A stretch of 64,000 bases of DNA. Source: Caulobacteraceae bacterium (GTDB lineage Bacteria > Pseudomonadota > Alphaproteobacteria > Caulobacterales > Caulobacteraceae). The translations under genes were made by a program, and so were the position numbers. The notes beneath the pieces were generated by a model. That model was not told the DNA's origin and made no database searches. It was given only the letters and a program-made list of their open reading frames with translations. Of the stretch, positions 54,051 to 64,000 are shown in pieces. The stretch spans positions 1 through 64,000 of the forward strand of contig CANJLQ010000011.1 in the NCBI GenBank assembly GCA_947475735.1, given 5' to 3'. Each line of letters opens with the position of its first letter. The first letter of the stretch is position 1.

Positions 54051-54188
54051 TCCCTCCCCTTCATGGGGAGGGACGGCGAAGCGCAGCATAGCCCGGGTGG
54101 GGCTCGTTCGTATGGCGCGCGATGTCCGGTTCGCACCCCACCCTGCCGTTGCTTCGCATCGGCTGTCCCTCCCCATGAAGGGGAGGGA
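54051..54188. repeat. MITE-like inverted-repeat element
   Basis: Two inverted arms, 54051-54073 and 54165-54188, each contain CCCTCCCC...GGGGAGGG and are themselves palindromic around CTTCAT or CATGAAG. A second inner pair (GGGTGGGG and CCCCACCC) adds to the symmetry. The interior has no coding sequence. Its form is that of a non-autonomous palindromic element inserted between obgE and nadD. Confidence 0.8.
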
Positions 54189-54341
54189 GACACGACACCA
54201 CCCGCGTGTTAGCTCACCCGTGAGCATAAGCCCTGTCGCCGCGCGAGCCCCGCCCTGTCGTTCTTCCATGCCGGACCCGCGCCCCAGACGATCGGCCCTC
54301 GTTCGGGGGCCCTGCGCGATGGCCTGACCCTCAGCCCCGGC

Positions 54342-54917
54342 ATGACGGTCGGCCTCTTCGGTGGCTCCTTCAATCCGGCCCACGACGGCCATGCCCACGT
54401 CGCCGAGACGGCCCTGCGGCGGCTGGATCTCGATCGGGTCGTCTGGCTGGTGTCGCCCCAGAACCCGCTGAAGGACAGCACGCAGACCGCGCCCCTGGCG
54501 GACCGCATGGCCTCGGCCGGCCGCGTCGCCGTCGGCCCCCGCATGATCGTCTCCGATTTCGAGACCCGCGCCGGAACACGCTGGACCGTCGACACCCTGC
54601 GCGCGCTGACGGCGCGCCATCCCGGCGTCCGGTTCGTCTGGCTGATGGGATCGGACAATCTGGAGAGCTTTCACCGCTGGCGCGGCTGGACCGACATCAT
54701 GCGGATGATGCCGGTCGCGGTGATCGCCCGCCCCGGTTCTCTGCTGGAAAGCCGCGCGGCCCCCGCCGCCCATCGCTTCGCCGCCCACCGGGTTTCGGCG
54801 AACGGAGCGCGACTGTTGCCCCGCATGGCCGCTCCGGCCTGGACCTATCTGACGGCCCCCTTGAACCCGTCGTCCTCCACGGCGTTGCGAGCGATAGCGC
54901 CCAAACCCTGCGGGTGA
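54342..54917 (+). CDS. nadD: Nicotinate-nucleotide adenylyltransferase
   Basis: A 191-residue NaMN adenylyltransferase for NAD synthesis. The nucleotidyl-transferase motif is VGLFGGSFNPAHDGHAHVAETAL (GxFxPxHxGH). LVSPQNPLKD, SDFETRAGTRWTVDTLRAL, FVWLMGSDNLESFHRWRGW and the C-terminal SSSTALR loop complete the family pattern. The last residues (AIAPKPCG) fall in sequence matching a fragment of the dispersed repeat. The nearest ATG giving the conserved N-terminus is at 54342. Confidence 0.93.
   Translation: MTVGLFGGSFNPAHDGHAHVAETALRRLDLDRVVWLVSPQNPLKDSTQTAPLADRMASAGRVAVGPRMIVSDFETRAGTRWTVDTLRALTARHPGVRFVWLMGSDNLESFHRWRGWTDIMRMMPVAVIARPGSLLESRAAPAAHRFAAHRVSANGARLLPRMAAPAWTYLTAPLNPSSSTALRAIAPKPCG
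54889..54903 (+). repeat. Fragment of the dispersed palindromic repeat in nadD 3' end
   Basis: GCGAGCGATAGCGCC matches the right end of the copy at 52937-52976 (13-14 bp). It encodes the residues after the conserved SSSTALR motif of NadD. It is short enough that chance cannot be excluded. Confidence 0.4.
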
Positions 54918-54932
54918 CCTTTTGCCCCGTCC

Positions 54933-55556
54933 GTGCTAGAGGACCGCTTTAGTGAACCCTCCCGGAGCCCTCCGCTGACCCCCTCGCCCGCGCACGACGC
55001 GCAAGACGACGCCGTTTCCAACACCGCCCATGAAATGGACGCGATCGATCCCGTCCGCTCCGAAGACGGCCCCTCCGCCTCGACTGACGACCTCCAAGAC
55101 GAGGACGACGAGTCGGCCGACTACTCCCTGTTCGGCACCGGCTCCGAGGGCAATGTGCCGCCCGAGGACGACGACGCCCCCTTCACGCGCGAGGCCCCGC
55201 TGCCGGTCGGCTCCACGCCGATCGAACAGGCCGTCCTGGCCAAGCTGGACGAGGACAAGGCCCAGGATATCGTCCTGATCGACCTGAAGGGGAAATCCCC
55301 CATGGCCGACACCATGATCGTGGCCTCGGGCCGGTCGCATCGCCACGTCGGGGCCCTGGCCGACCACCTGCTGCGCACGCTCAAGGAAAACGGCCTGGGC
55401 CGGGCCAAGGTCGAGGGCCTGCCGCACTGTGACTGGGTGCTGATCGATGCGGGCGACGTGATCGTCCACCTCTTCCGCCCCGAAGTCCGCGTCTTCTACA
55501 ACATCGAGAAGATCTGGGCCGTCGACAGCGCCCACCGGACCCCCGCCTCGGCCTGA
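54933..55556 (+). CDS. rsfS: Ribosomal silencing factor RsfS
   Basis: Up to 207 residues. The RsfS/Iojap domain occupies ~95-200 (VLAKLDEDKAQDIVLIDLKGKSPMADTMIVASGRSHRHVGALADHLLRTLKENGL, then DWVLIDAGDVIVHLFRPEVRVFYNIEKIW, in pieces). It binds uL14 and blocks subunit joining in starvation. An unusually long acidic, Ser/Asp/Glu-rich N-terminal region precedes it. The start is uncertain: GTG 54933 gives the longest form and ATG 55035 a 173-residue form; neither has a clear ribosome site. Followed by rlmH as in most bacteria. Confidence 0.88.
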   Translation: MLEDRFSEPSRSPPLTPSPAHDAQDDAVSNTAHEMDAIDPVRSEDGPSASTDDLQDEDDESADYSLFGTGSEGNVPPEDDDAPFTREAPLPVGSTPIEQAVLAKLDEDKAQDIVLIDLKGKSPMADTMIVASGRSHRHVGALADHLLRTLKENGLGRAKVEGLPHCDWVLIDAGDVIVHLFRPEVRVFYNIEKIWAVDSAHRTPASA

Positions 55557-55566
55557 ACTCTCACTC

Positions 55567-55703
55567 CCGTCATCCACGGACTTGATCCGAGGATCGGAGG
55601 TTCAACAGCGGGCATGGCGGGCACGGGCCACGGCGATCCCGCGACATCCGAACCACGGGCGTGGCGGACAATCCGATCCTCGGATCAAGTCCGAGGATGA
55701 CGG
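55567..55703. repeat. Long inverted-repeat element (GATCCGAGGATC type)
   Basis: Left arm 55567-55599 begins CCCGTCATCCACGGACTTG and right arm 55672-55703 ends CAAGTCCGAGGATGACGG. Each arm also contains the smaller palindrome GATCCGAGGATC or its complement. The interior (~70 bp) is non-coding. The GTCATCC...GACTTGATCC motif recurs in alphaproteobacterial genomes as an intergenic palindrome. It separates rsfS and rlmH. Confidence 0.85.
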
Positions 55704-55731
55704 AGGCAAGCGGTGAGACAGGGCGTCTGAG

Positions 55732-56196
55732 ATGAAACTGGCCATCCTCGCCATCGGAAAGTCGGGTCGCGGCCCTGAAGCCGCGCTTGCCGCCGACTAT
55801 GCCGCGCGCGCGACCGCCGCCGGGCGGGCGCTCGGCCTGGGTCCGCTCGACCTGATCGACCTTGAGCCCAGAAAGCCCGGCAAGGCCCCGGAGGCCGAGT
55901 TGATCCTGGCCGCCGCAGAGGGGGCCCACCTCATCGCCTGCGACGAACGCGGCAAGGCCTACTCCAGCCGCGCCTTCGCCGACCATATCGCCACCTTGCG
56001 AGACCGAGGCGAGCGTCGGCTGGCCTTCGCCATCGGCGGGGCCGACGGTCTGGACCCCTCGGTCCTGGCCGCCGCCGGATCGACCCTCGCCTTCGGCCCC
56101 CAGACCTGGCCGCACGCCCTGGCCCGGGCGATGCTGGCCGAACAGCTCTATCGCGCGGTGACGATCCTGGCCGGATCGCCCTATCATCGCGATTGA
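55732..56196 (+). CDS. rlmH: 23S rRNA pseudouridine-1915 N3-methyltransferase
   Basis: A 154-residue SPOUT methyltransferase. N-terminal MKLAILAIGKSGRGPEAALAADYAARA, then LIACDERGKAYSSRAFADHIA, FAIGGADGLDPSVLA and the C-terminal knot AMLAEQLYRAVTILAGSPYHRD, all diagnostic of RlmH. Its stop overlaps the start of the EnvC-like gene by one base. Confidence 0.95.
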   Translation: MKLAILAIGKSGRGPEAALAADYAARATAAGRALGLGPLDLIDLEPRKPGKAPEAELILAAAEGAHLIACDERGKAYSSRAFADHIATLRDRGERRLAFAIGGADGLDPSVLAAAGSTLAFGPQTWPHALARAMLAEQLYRAVTILAGSPYHRD

Positions 56197-57257
56197 TGAC
56201 CCGCCTCGCCGTCCTTGCCCTGATCGCCCTCGTCGCCCTGCCCGCCTCCGCGACGGTCCAGGACGACCTCGACCAGCTTCAGGCCCGCTACCGCGACGAG
56301 CAGGTCCGCGCCCGCCGTCTGCGCGCCGACGCCGAGGCGGCTCAGGCCGAGATCCGCGCCCTGGATCGCGAACTGGCGACCCTGCGCCGCGACGTCGCCG
56401 CCGACGATCAGGAACTGGCCGCCCAGCGCGATCGCCTGCGGGCGCTCGGGCGACGCGAGGCCGCCGTCGTCGCCGACCTCGCCCGGGCCCGCGACGGCCA
56501 GATGCGACTGCTCTCGGCGCTTCAGCTGATGAGCCGCCGCCCGCCGCCGCCCCTGCTGATCCCCGCCGACCGGGCCGTCGACACCGTCCGCGCCGCCATC
56601 CTGATGAAGGCCATGGCCCCCGACCTGCGCCGCCGCGCCGACACGCTTGTCGCCCAGCAGGCCGAGGTCGCCCGGATCCGCCGCCTCGCCGTCCTGTCGT
56701 CCGAGCGATTGATGACGACCGAGAGCGCCCAGGGCGACCGCCGCGCCGAGATCGAACAGCTCAGCGCCCGCCGCACCGCCCTGGTCGCCGTCCTGCGCGC
56801 CGACGCGTCCCGGGCCGAGGCCGCGGCGAGCGCCCTGGAGGCCCGCATTCGCGCGCTGGGGGGTCGCCCGGTCGATGCGGCCGTCACGCCGGACGCCGCC
56901 GCCAGCCGCCTGCCGGCCGGGCGCAACCGTCTGACCCCGCCGGTCAGCGGCGCCCCCGCCGCCCGCTTCGGTCCGGGGTCCCAGGGCTGGCGCTGGTCGG
57001 CTCCGGCCGGCCCCGTCGCGGCCCCCGCCGCCGCGCGCGTCGACCATGCGGGGCCCCTCAGCGGCTGGGGCCAGGTCGTCATTCTCGACCTCGGCGACGG
57101 GTGGCGCGCGGTGATCGCGGGCCTGGAGACGGTCGATGTCGAGCCGGGGCAAAGGGTCGTGGACGGCCAGTCGCTCGGCCGCGCCGAGGCGGGCGACGAC
57201 GTCTATTTGGAGCTCCGTCGCGGCGACCGCCCCGTCGATCCCGCCCCGTTCCTCTGA
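56196..57257 (+). CDS. EnvC-like murein hydrolase activator with degenerate LytM domain
   Basis: 353 residues with a signal peptide (MTRLAVLALIALVALPASA). A long Ala/Arg/Glu-rich coiled coil (~20-230) is followed by a C-terminal LytM fold (~255-353: SGWGQVVILDLGDGWRAVIAGLETVDVEPGQRVVDGQSLGRA). The zinc ligands are missing: the HxH of active M23 enzymes is replaced in DVYLELRRGD. This matches EnvC and Caulobacter LdpF, which activate amidases rather than cut peptidoglycan. It lies in a conserved rlmH-envC-ctpA run. Confidence 0.9.
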   Translation: MTRLAVLALIALVALPASATVQDDLDQLQARYRDEQVRARRLRADAEAAQAEIRALDRELATLRRDVAADDQELAAQRDRLRALGRREAAVVADLARARDGQMRLLSALQLMSRRPPPPLLIPADRAVDTVRAAILMKAMAPDLRRRADTLVAQQAEVARIRRLAVLSSERLMTTESAQGDRRAEIEQLSARRTALVAVLRADASRAEAAASALEARIRALGGRPVDAAVTPDAAASRLPAGRNRLTPPVSGAPAARFGPGSQGWRWSAPAGPVAAPAAARVDHAGPLSGWGQVVILDLGDGWRAVIAGLETVDVEPGQRVVDGQSLGRAEAGDDVYLELRRGDRPVDPAPFL

Positions 57258-57309
57258 CGAAGGGGTTGGTGCGACCGATAATGACGCAGCGCGCCTGCAG
57301 ACTGTCGCC

Positions 57310-57645
57310 GTGACACCCCAGGCCGCCCTGACCCGAAGTCCCGCCGAGGCCGTCGAGATCGCCTGGCGTCGTCTTTGCCGCGCCATCGACGACGGCCTGT
57401 CGGTGGAGGCGGTCCGCTGGGCCAGGGTCCACGCCGCCCTGTCCCAGCTGATGTCCGAAGCCGCATCCGCGCAGACAGCCGCCCCGCCACCCGCGCCCGC
57501 GTCCGCGTCCGCGTCCGCGCCCTCATCGCCTCGTGGATTGGAGAAAGTGGAGTCGAATTTCGCGGACTCCCGTCGTCCCGCGTCGATCGACGGCTCGCCA
57601 TTCGCCACCGGGCGGTCGATAGAGCCTCGCGGCACCGGTCCCTGA
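57310..57645 (+). CDS. Small hypothetical protein with Ala/Pro/Ser-rich linker
   Basis: 111 residues from GTG 57310. The N-terminal half is a helical segment (TRSPAEAVEIAWRRLCRAIDDGLSVEAVRWARVHAALSQL). A low-complexity linker follows, APPPAPASASASAPSS, encoded by a hexanucleotide microsatellite (CGCGTC units near 57490-57520). The tail has no recognised feature. It lies between the EnvC-like and ctpA genes, on the same strand. Family not recognised; it may be genuine because the helical part shows normal composition, but confidence is limited. Confidence 0.5.
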   Translation: MTPQAALTRSPAEAVEIAWRRLCRAIDDGLSVEAVRWARVHAALSQLMSEAASAQTAAPPPAPASASASAPSSPRGLEKVESNFADSRRPASIDGSPFATGRSIEPRGTGP

Positions 57646-57773
57646 CCGTTTTTGCGCTTTCCTCCGCCGCATGACGCTGATTTTATCCACCGGACGCGGA
57701 CCCGCCACGTTTGACGGCGAGGGTTCGTGCGACATCCTCCCCGCCCCGTCATTCGGGGCCTGAAAGAGACCGA

Positions 57774-59141
<1,368 letters not shown>

Positions 59142-59257
59142 GCCGCACATGGCTAACGGCGCGTTAGGCTTTCTTAACCGCCGCCCGTCATTCTGACGCT
59201 CGAAGTGTGCCGTCCGGAATCCGTCCGGCGGCGTCCCCAGAGCGTTCGACGTCGTCC

Positions 59258-60454
59258 ATGTTCGCCAAGCGCCAGTCCGCCCTCGCCGCCGCCGCCGGCA
59301 GCCCGCCCGCCCCACGGGGGCCCAAACTCGACCCCAAGGTCCTCCTGGCCGTGCTGAAGAAGCCGCCGGTCGCCGTCGGCGCGGCCGGCATGCTGCTGCT
59401 CCTGGCCGCCGCCCTGTTCCTGACCGTGCTGGGGGACCCGCGCGCCGGCACCCCTTCCGCCCGGGTCGCCCTGAAGCGCGAGGCTCCGGTCGCCGCCCCG
59501 GCCCCCAGCGGCCTCGAAGCCTTCTCGATGGGCGGGTTCGCCGCCTGGCAGGGCCTGTCGGACCCCGCCTTGCTGGAGAGCGGCGCGGCCGGAGGCGACG
59601 CCCTGATCACCCTGCCGGACGGCGCCACCGTCGCCGGCGGCTCGGCCATCGCCGCTCCGATCGTCCCGGCCCAGCCCCTGGTCGCCGCCCCGATCGCTGG
59701 CCTCAGCCAACCCGGCCCCAACGGCCCCCTGCCCGTCATCGCCACCGACGGCCGCGTCCCGGCCCAGGCCTATGCTCGCCCGTTCCAGCCGAACGGCCGG
59801 CCGCGCGTCGCCCTGATCGTCGGCGGCCTCGGGCTGAACGCCGTCACCACCCGCGCCGCCATCGAACGCCTGCCGCCGGAAGTGACCCTGTCCTTCGTCC
59901 CCTATGCCGAAGGTCTCCAGGGCTGGATCGACCTGGCCCGTCGCCAGGGTCATGAGGTGATGATCGAAATCCCGATGGAGCCGACCGGCTATCCCAACAA
60001 CGATCCCGGCCCCTACACCCTGCTGGCCAACGCCACGCCCGACGACGTCAACGCCAAGATGGCCTGGCTTCTGGGCCGGGCGACCGGCTATTTCGGCGTG
60101 ACCAACTACCTAGGCGACCGGTTCGTGACCTCGGACACGGGCATGAGCGCCTTCCTCGGCACCCTGCGCCAGCGCGGTCTGGCCTTCCTCGACGACGGCA
60201 TGGCGCGGCGTCGCCCCGGGGCCTGGGCGCGCGCATCCGCCGACACCATCGTCGACGAGACCCAGACCCCCGCCGCCATCATCGGCCGGCTGAACGCGCT
60301 GGAAGCCGCCGCCAAGACGCGGGGCGCGGCGCTGGGCACCGGCTTCGCCTATCCCGTCACGGTCGAGGCCGCCGCCCGCTGGGCCGCCGGTCTGGAAGCG
60401 CGCGGCGTCCAGCTGGCTCCGGCATCAGCGATGACGCAGCGGCCGGGACGATAG
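59258..60454 (+). CDS. Divergent polysaccharide deacetylase (DUF610) family protein
   Basis: 398 residues from MFAKRQSALAAAAG. One membrane span (~38-60: PPVAVGAAGMLLLLAAALFLTVLG) anchors a Pro/Ala-rich linker. The C-terminal domain (~180-398) has RVALIVGGLGLNAVTTRAAIERLPPEVTLSFVPYAEGLQGWIDLARRQGHEVMIEIPMEP, the divergent deacetylase fold. The NodB-type metal triad is not intact, as is usual in this family. It lies in the conserved ctpA-DUF610-rppH order. Its role in envelope maintenance is inferred. Confidence 0.88.
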   Translation: MFAKRQSALAAAAGSPPAPRGPKLDPKVLLAVLKKPPVAVGAAGMLLLLAAALFLTVLGDPRAGTPSARVALKREAPVAAPAPSGLEAFSMGGFAAWQGLSDPALLESGAAGGDALITLPDGATVAGGSAIAAPIVPAQPLVAAPIAGLSQPGPNGPLPVIATDGRVPAQAYARPFQPNGRPRVALIVGGLGLNAVTTRAAIERLPPEVTLSFVPYAEGLQGWIDLARRQGHEVMIEIPMEPTGYPNNDPGPYTLLANATPDDVNAKMAWLLGRATGYFGVTNYLGDRFVTSDTGMSAFLGTLRQRGLAFLDDGMARRRPGAWARASADTIVDETQTPAAIIGRLNALEAAAKTRGAALGTGFAYPVTVEAAARWAAGLEARGVQLAPASAMTQRPGR

Positions 60455-60460
60455 AGCACA

Positions 60461-60587
<127 letters not shown>

Positions 60588-60588
60588 C

Positions 60589-61128
60589 ATGGCTGACCCT
60601 TTCCCCCGCCACCGCCCCAACGTCGGCGTCGTCCTGTTCAACGCCCAGGGCCTGGTCTGGTATGGCCGCCGTGCCGGCATGACCGAGGGCCGCGCCTGGC
60701 AGTTCCCGCAAGGGGGCGTCGACAAGGGCGAGGACCTGGAAGCGGCCGCCCGCCGCGAGCTCGAGGAGGAGACCGGCGTCACCTCCGCCGACCTGCTCGG
60801 CCAGACCGAGGGCTGGATCGTCTACGATTTCCCGGAGGCCCTGAAGGCCCAGCATGTCCGCGACGGCCGAAAGCCGTGGGACGGCCAGAAACAAGCCTGG
60901 TTCGCCTTCCGCTTCACCGGCGAGGACAGCGAGATCGCGCTCGACCGCCACGCGGAAATCGAGTTCGACGCCTGGCGCTGGGGCCGGCTGGACGAGGCCC
61001 CCGACCTGATCGTGCCGTTCAAGCGTGAGGCCTATGAGCAGGTGGTGGCGGCCTTCCGCCGGTTCACCGACCGAGAGATGGGCACCGACCTGCGCTCGAG
61101 CAGCGAGCCGCCGCGCGGCGAGCGGTAG
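60589..61128 (+). CDS. rppH: RNA pyrophosphohydrolase (Nudix)
   Basis: 179 residues. The Nudix box (residues 42-64) is GGVDKGEDLEAAARRELEEETGV, matching GX5EX7REUXEEXGU; the RppH-specific lead MTEGRAWQFPQ and GRKPWDGQKQAWFAFRFTG are also present. It removes pyrophosphate from 5'-triphosphate RNA (or Ap4A) to start decay. The start at ATG 60589 directly follows the heptanucleotide array. The last residues (LRSSSEPPRGER) and the TAG stop are encoded by a copy of the dispersed palindromic repeat. Confidence 0.93.
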   Translation: MADPFPRHRPNVGVVLFNAQGLVWYGRRAGMTEGRAWQFPQGGVDKGEDLEAAARRELEEETGVTSADLLGQTEGWIVYDFPEALKAQHVRDGRKPWDGQKQAWFAFRFTGEDSEIALDRHAEIEFDAWRWGRLDEAPDLIVPFKREAYEQVVAAFRRFTDREMGTDLRSSSEPPRGER

Positions 61129-61131
61129 CGC
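61092..61131 (+). repeat. Dispersed palindromic repeat forming the rppH 3' end
   Basis: A full copy with intact outer arms and a novel, fully compensated stem GCCGC-CGC-GCGGC. It contributes the final codons and the TAG stop of rppH and ends 1 bp before the stop codon of convergent gdx. Confidence 0.88.
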
Positions 61132-61132
61132 C

Positions 61133-61453
61133 CTAACTGCTGGGCGCCAGCCGCATCAGGACGAGGCCCGTGAGGATCAACCCGGCGGCGGCGACCCGCA
61201 TCGGATGCACGCCCTCGTTCAGCCAGATCACGCCGACAACGAAGGCACCGACCGCACCGATGCCGGTCCAGACGGTATAGGCCGTGCCGAGCGGCAGGGT
61301 TTTCATCGCCAGCGAGAGCAGGGCGAAGCTGACGCCCATCGTTCCCAGCGTGATGACGCTCGGCCAGAGGCGGGTGAACCCCGCCGACTGCTTCATGAAG
61401 TAGGCCCAGACGACTTCCAGCAGTCCGGCGATGATGAGATAGACCCAGGCCAC
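61133..61453 (-). CDS. gdx: SMR-family guanidinium exporter (Gdx/SugE)
   Basis: 106 residues, four membrane spans. MAWVYLIIAGLLEVVWAYFMKQSAGFTRLWPS carries the essential Glu14 in the first span and closely resembles E. coli SugE/Gdx; LGTAYTVWTGIGAVGAFVVGVIWLNEG is the GTAYAVWTGIGA signature of the family. The start is GTG 61453 behind a good AGGAGG. Family members export guanidinium with proton antiport. Next to ynfA, another small four-span protein. Confidence 0.9.
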   Translation of the reverse strand: MAWVYLIIAGLLEVVWAYFMKQSAGFTRLWPSVITLGTMGVSFALLSLAMKTLPLGTAYTVWTGIGAVGAFVVGVIWLNEGVHPMRVAAAGLILTGLVLMRLAPSS

Positions 61454-61577
61454 GGCGGCCCTCCTTTCGAAAGGCCGGGCCGTCCCGGGCTTGGTCCCGG
61501 ACTCCCGGGAGCGAGGACGTGGCCTCGTCTTGCGACGGACATCTAGGACGCCGGACGGGTCGCTTCAAGCCGAAGCC
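61454..61577 (-). promoter_or_regulatory. GC-rich structured leader of gdx
   Basis: On the minus strand it holds a CGTC-GCAA-GACG hairpin and a CCCGGG-rich hairpin before AGGAGG. gdx genes often have guanidine riboswitches. A CTAG, a TCCG and GGGACCAAGCCCGGGA recall the ykkC (guanidine-I) class, but the GGTCCGAGAG and ACACGG blocks are missing, so a riboswitch is not established. Confidence 0.3.
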
Positions 61578-61901
61578 TCAGGCCGGCCATGGACCGAACA
61601 GGATCACGCCCGCCCCGATCAGGCACAGCCCCGCGCCCAGCAGATCCCACCGATCCGGCGCGCGATGCTCGACCAGCCACAGCCACAACAGGGACGCGGC
61701 GATATAGACGCCGCCGTAGGCCGCATAGGCCCGGCCCGCCGCGTCGGTCTCGACCCGCGTCAGCAACCACGCGAACAGCACCAGCGAGGCGACGCCGGGG
61801 ATGGCCCACAGCGGCGACCGGTCCAGCCTCAACCAGGCCCAGAACGCGAAACAGCCGGCGATTTCCGCGCCGGCTGCCAGAACATAAAGAAGCGCGGTCA
61901 C
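61578..61901 (-). CDS. YnfA (UPF0060) family membrane protein
   Basis: 107 residues, four spans. [29 protein letters not shown] and [49 protein letters not shown] are the UPF0060 signature. The Glu in the first span (GAEIAGC) is the likely proton/substrate site as in SMR proteins. The family belongs to the drug/metabolite-transporter clan; the substrate is unclear. Located upstream of gdx on the same strand. Confidence 0.9.
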   Translation of the reverse strand: MTALLYVLAAGAEIAGCFAFWAWLRLDRSPLWAIPGVASLVLFAWLLTRVETDAAGRAYAAYGGVYIAASLLWLWLVEHRAPDRWDLLGAGLCLIGAGVILFGPWPA

Positions 61902-61924
61902 CGTCCGGGGACCAACGGCGACCG

Positions 61925-62193
61925 TCAGGCCGCCGCGACCTCGGTGGCTTCCTCGGCGAGGATGGTCAGGCCCGCGGGCGTGACGTCGGCGAAGCCGCCC
62001 TTGACCGAGAAGACCCGGCGGCCTGCCCCGCTGATCACGGTGACCGTGCCTTCGCGCAGGGCCGTCATGAAGGGCGCATGGTCGGCCAGGACGCCGAAGT
62101 CGCCCTCGACGCCCGGCGCATCGACCTGGTCCACGAGGCCGGAGAAGACCTCGCGTTCCGGGGCGACCAGGGAAAAGCTGAGCTTTCCGGCCA

Positions 62194-62194
<1 letters not shown>
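61925..62194 (-). CDS. atpC: F1F0-ATP synthase subunit epsilon
   Basis: 89 residues. [53 protein letters not shown] in pieces forms the N-terminal beta sandwich ([19 protein letters not shown]). It stops after the sandwich ([19 protein letters not shown]): the C-terminal helical hairpin of the ~135-residue E. coli epsilon is absent, as in many alphaproteobacteria. Its start overlaps the atpD stop by one base. Confidence 0.93.
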
Positions 62195-63789
<1,595 letters not shown>

Positions 63790-64000
63790 TCAGAGCGCTT
63801 CCGCGCCGGCAATGATCTCGATCAGTTCGGTGGTGATCTGGGCCTGGCGCTTGCGGTTGTACTGCAGCGTCAGCGAGTTGATCAGGTCGCCCGCATTGCG
63901 CGTGGCGTTGTCCATGGCGCCCATCTGGGCCCCGAAGAAGCTGGCCTGGTTCTCGAGCAGGACGGCCAGGATCTGGGTCTTGATGTTGCGCGGCAGCAGG
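63790..64000 (-). CDS. atpG: F1F0-ATP synthase subunit gamma, C-terminal part
   Basis: The gene enters from the right edge; the final 69 codons are visible. [54 protein letters not shown] in pieces (SSFFGAQ-type, [27 protein letters not shown]) is the C-terminal helix that forms the rotor shaft. It lies 42 bp upstream of atpD, in the standard atpAGDC order. Confidence 0.93.
   Translation of the reverse strand, partial: LLPRNIKTQILAVLLENQASFFGAQMGAMDNATRNAGDLINSLTLQYNRKRQAQITTELIEIIAGAEAL

Noticed and set aside
61454-61577. Guanidine-I (ykkC) riboswitch in front of gdx.
   Set aside because: Only partial motif matches (CTAG, GGGACCAAGCCCGGGA); the GGTCCGAGAG and ACACGG blocks are absent and part of the match is explained by a CCCGGG palindrome. 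An Infernal search against RF00442 and the other guanidine classes would decide.

Overview
The window is a GC-rich bacterial chromosome segment with dense coding on both strands. It most resembles a Caulobacterales alphaproteobacterium, probably Brevundimonas or a close relative. The main evidence is a DivL-type pseudokinase with Tyr in place of the phospho-accepting His, a RegB/SenC/RegA redox locus, an rsfS-rlmH-envC-ctpA-rppH block, and Caulobacter-style promoter motifs. There is no phage, plasmid, transposase, CRISPR array or rRNA/tRNA gene that I can see. The organism assignment is inference from gene content.

Layout. 1-4.2 kb: partial outer-membrane protein, SDR, thiolase, WYL regulator, GST. 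4.2-8.2 kb: trehalose operon (otsB, GH15, otsA). 8.4-14 kb: KpsF-type isomerase, two glycosyltransferases, Wza-like exporter (exopolysaccharide). 14.4-21.5 kb: hisS, DUF418 protein, hydroxybutyryl-CoA dehydrogenase, YggT, and two epimerases, one of them SqdB-like (sulfolipid). 21.6-24.4 kb: regA, regB, senC. 24.5-26.5 kb: PHA depolymerase overlapping a YgjP-like metalloprotease. 26.5-31.6 kb: PBP1A, truA, fmt, GT2. 31.7-36.9 kb: GT39, HMG-CoA lyase, GT4, and two tandem paralogous methyltransferases, the first compositionally atypical. 36.9-40.6 kb: phnCDE followed by a PstS-like gene. 42-44.6 kb: ornithine decarboxylase and a deoxyhypusine-synthase-like protein (polyamines). 44.7-47.3 kb: sulfide/persulfide detoxification (TauE, rhodanese, BigR-type regulator, persulfide-dioxygenase-like MBL) around a 35-bp symmetric operator. 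47.3-52.8 kb: AKR, LysR, HAD, divL. 53-61.1 kb: obgE, nadD, rsfS, rlmH, envC, ctpA, polysaccharide deacetylase, rppH. 61.1-64 kb: gdx, ynfA, atpC, atpD, partial atpG.

The most unusual signal is non-coding. A ~40-bp imperfect palindrome occurs at seven intergenic sites (single, paired, or as a six-unit tandem array), with a further fragment at the 3' end of nadD. Its central 5-bp stem changes sequence between copies, but the changes are compensated in almost every copy (GGGAC/GTCCC, GGGGC/GCCCC, GCGAC/GTCGC, GCCGC/GCGGC). It also supplies the last codons and stop codon of at least two genes. A second class of element consists of heptanucleotide arrays arranged as inverted arms, found at three sites, each filling the gap between one gene's stop codon and the next gene's start. 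Two further long inverted-repeat elements lie near nadD and rlmH.
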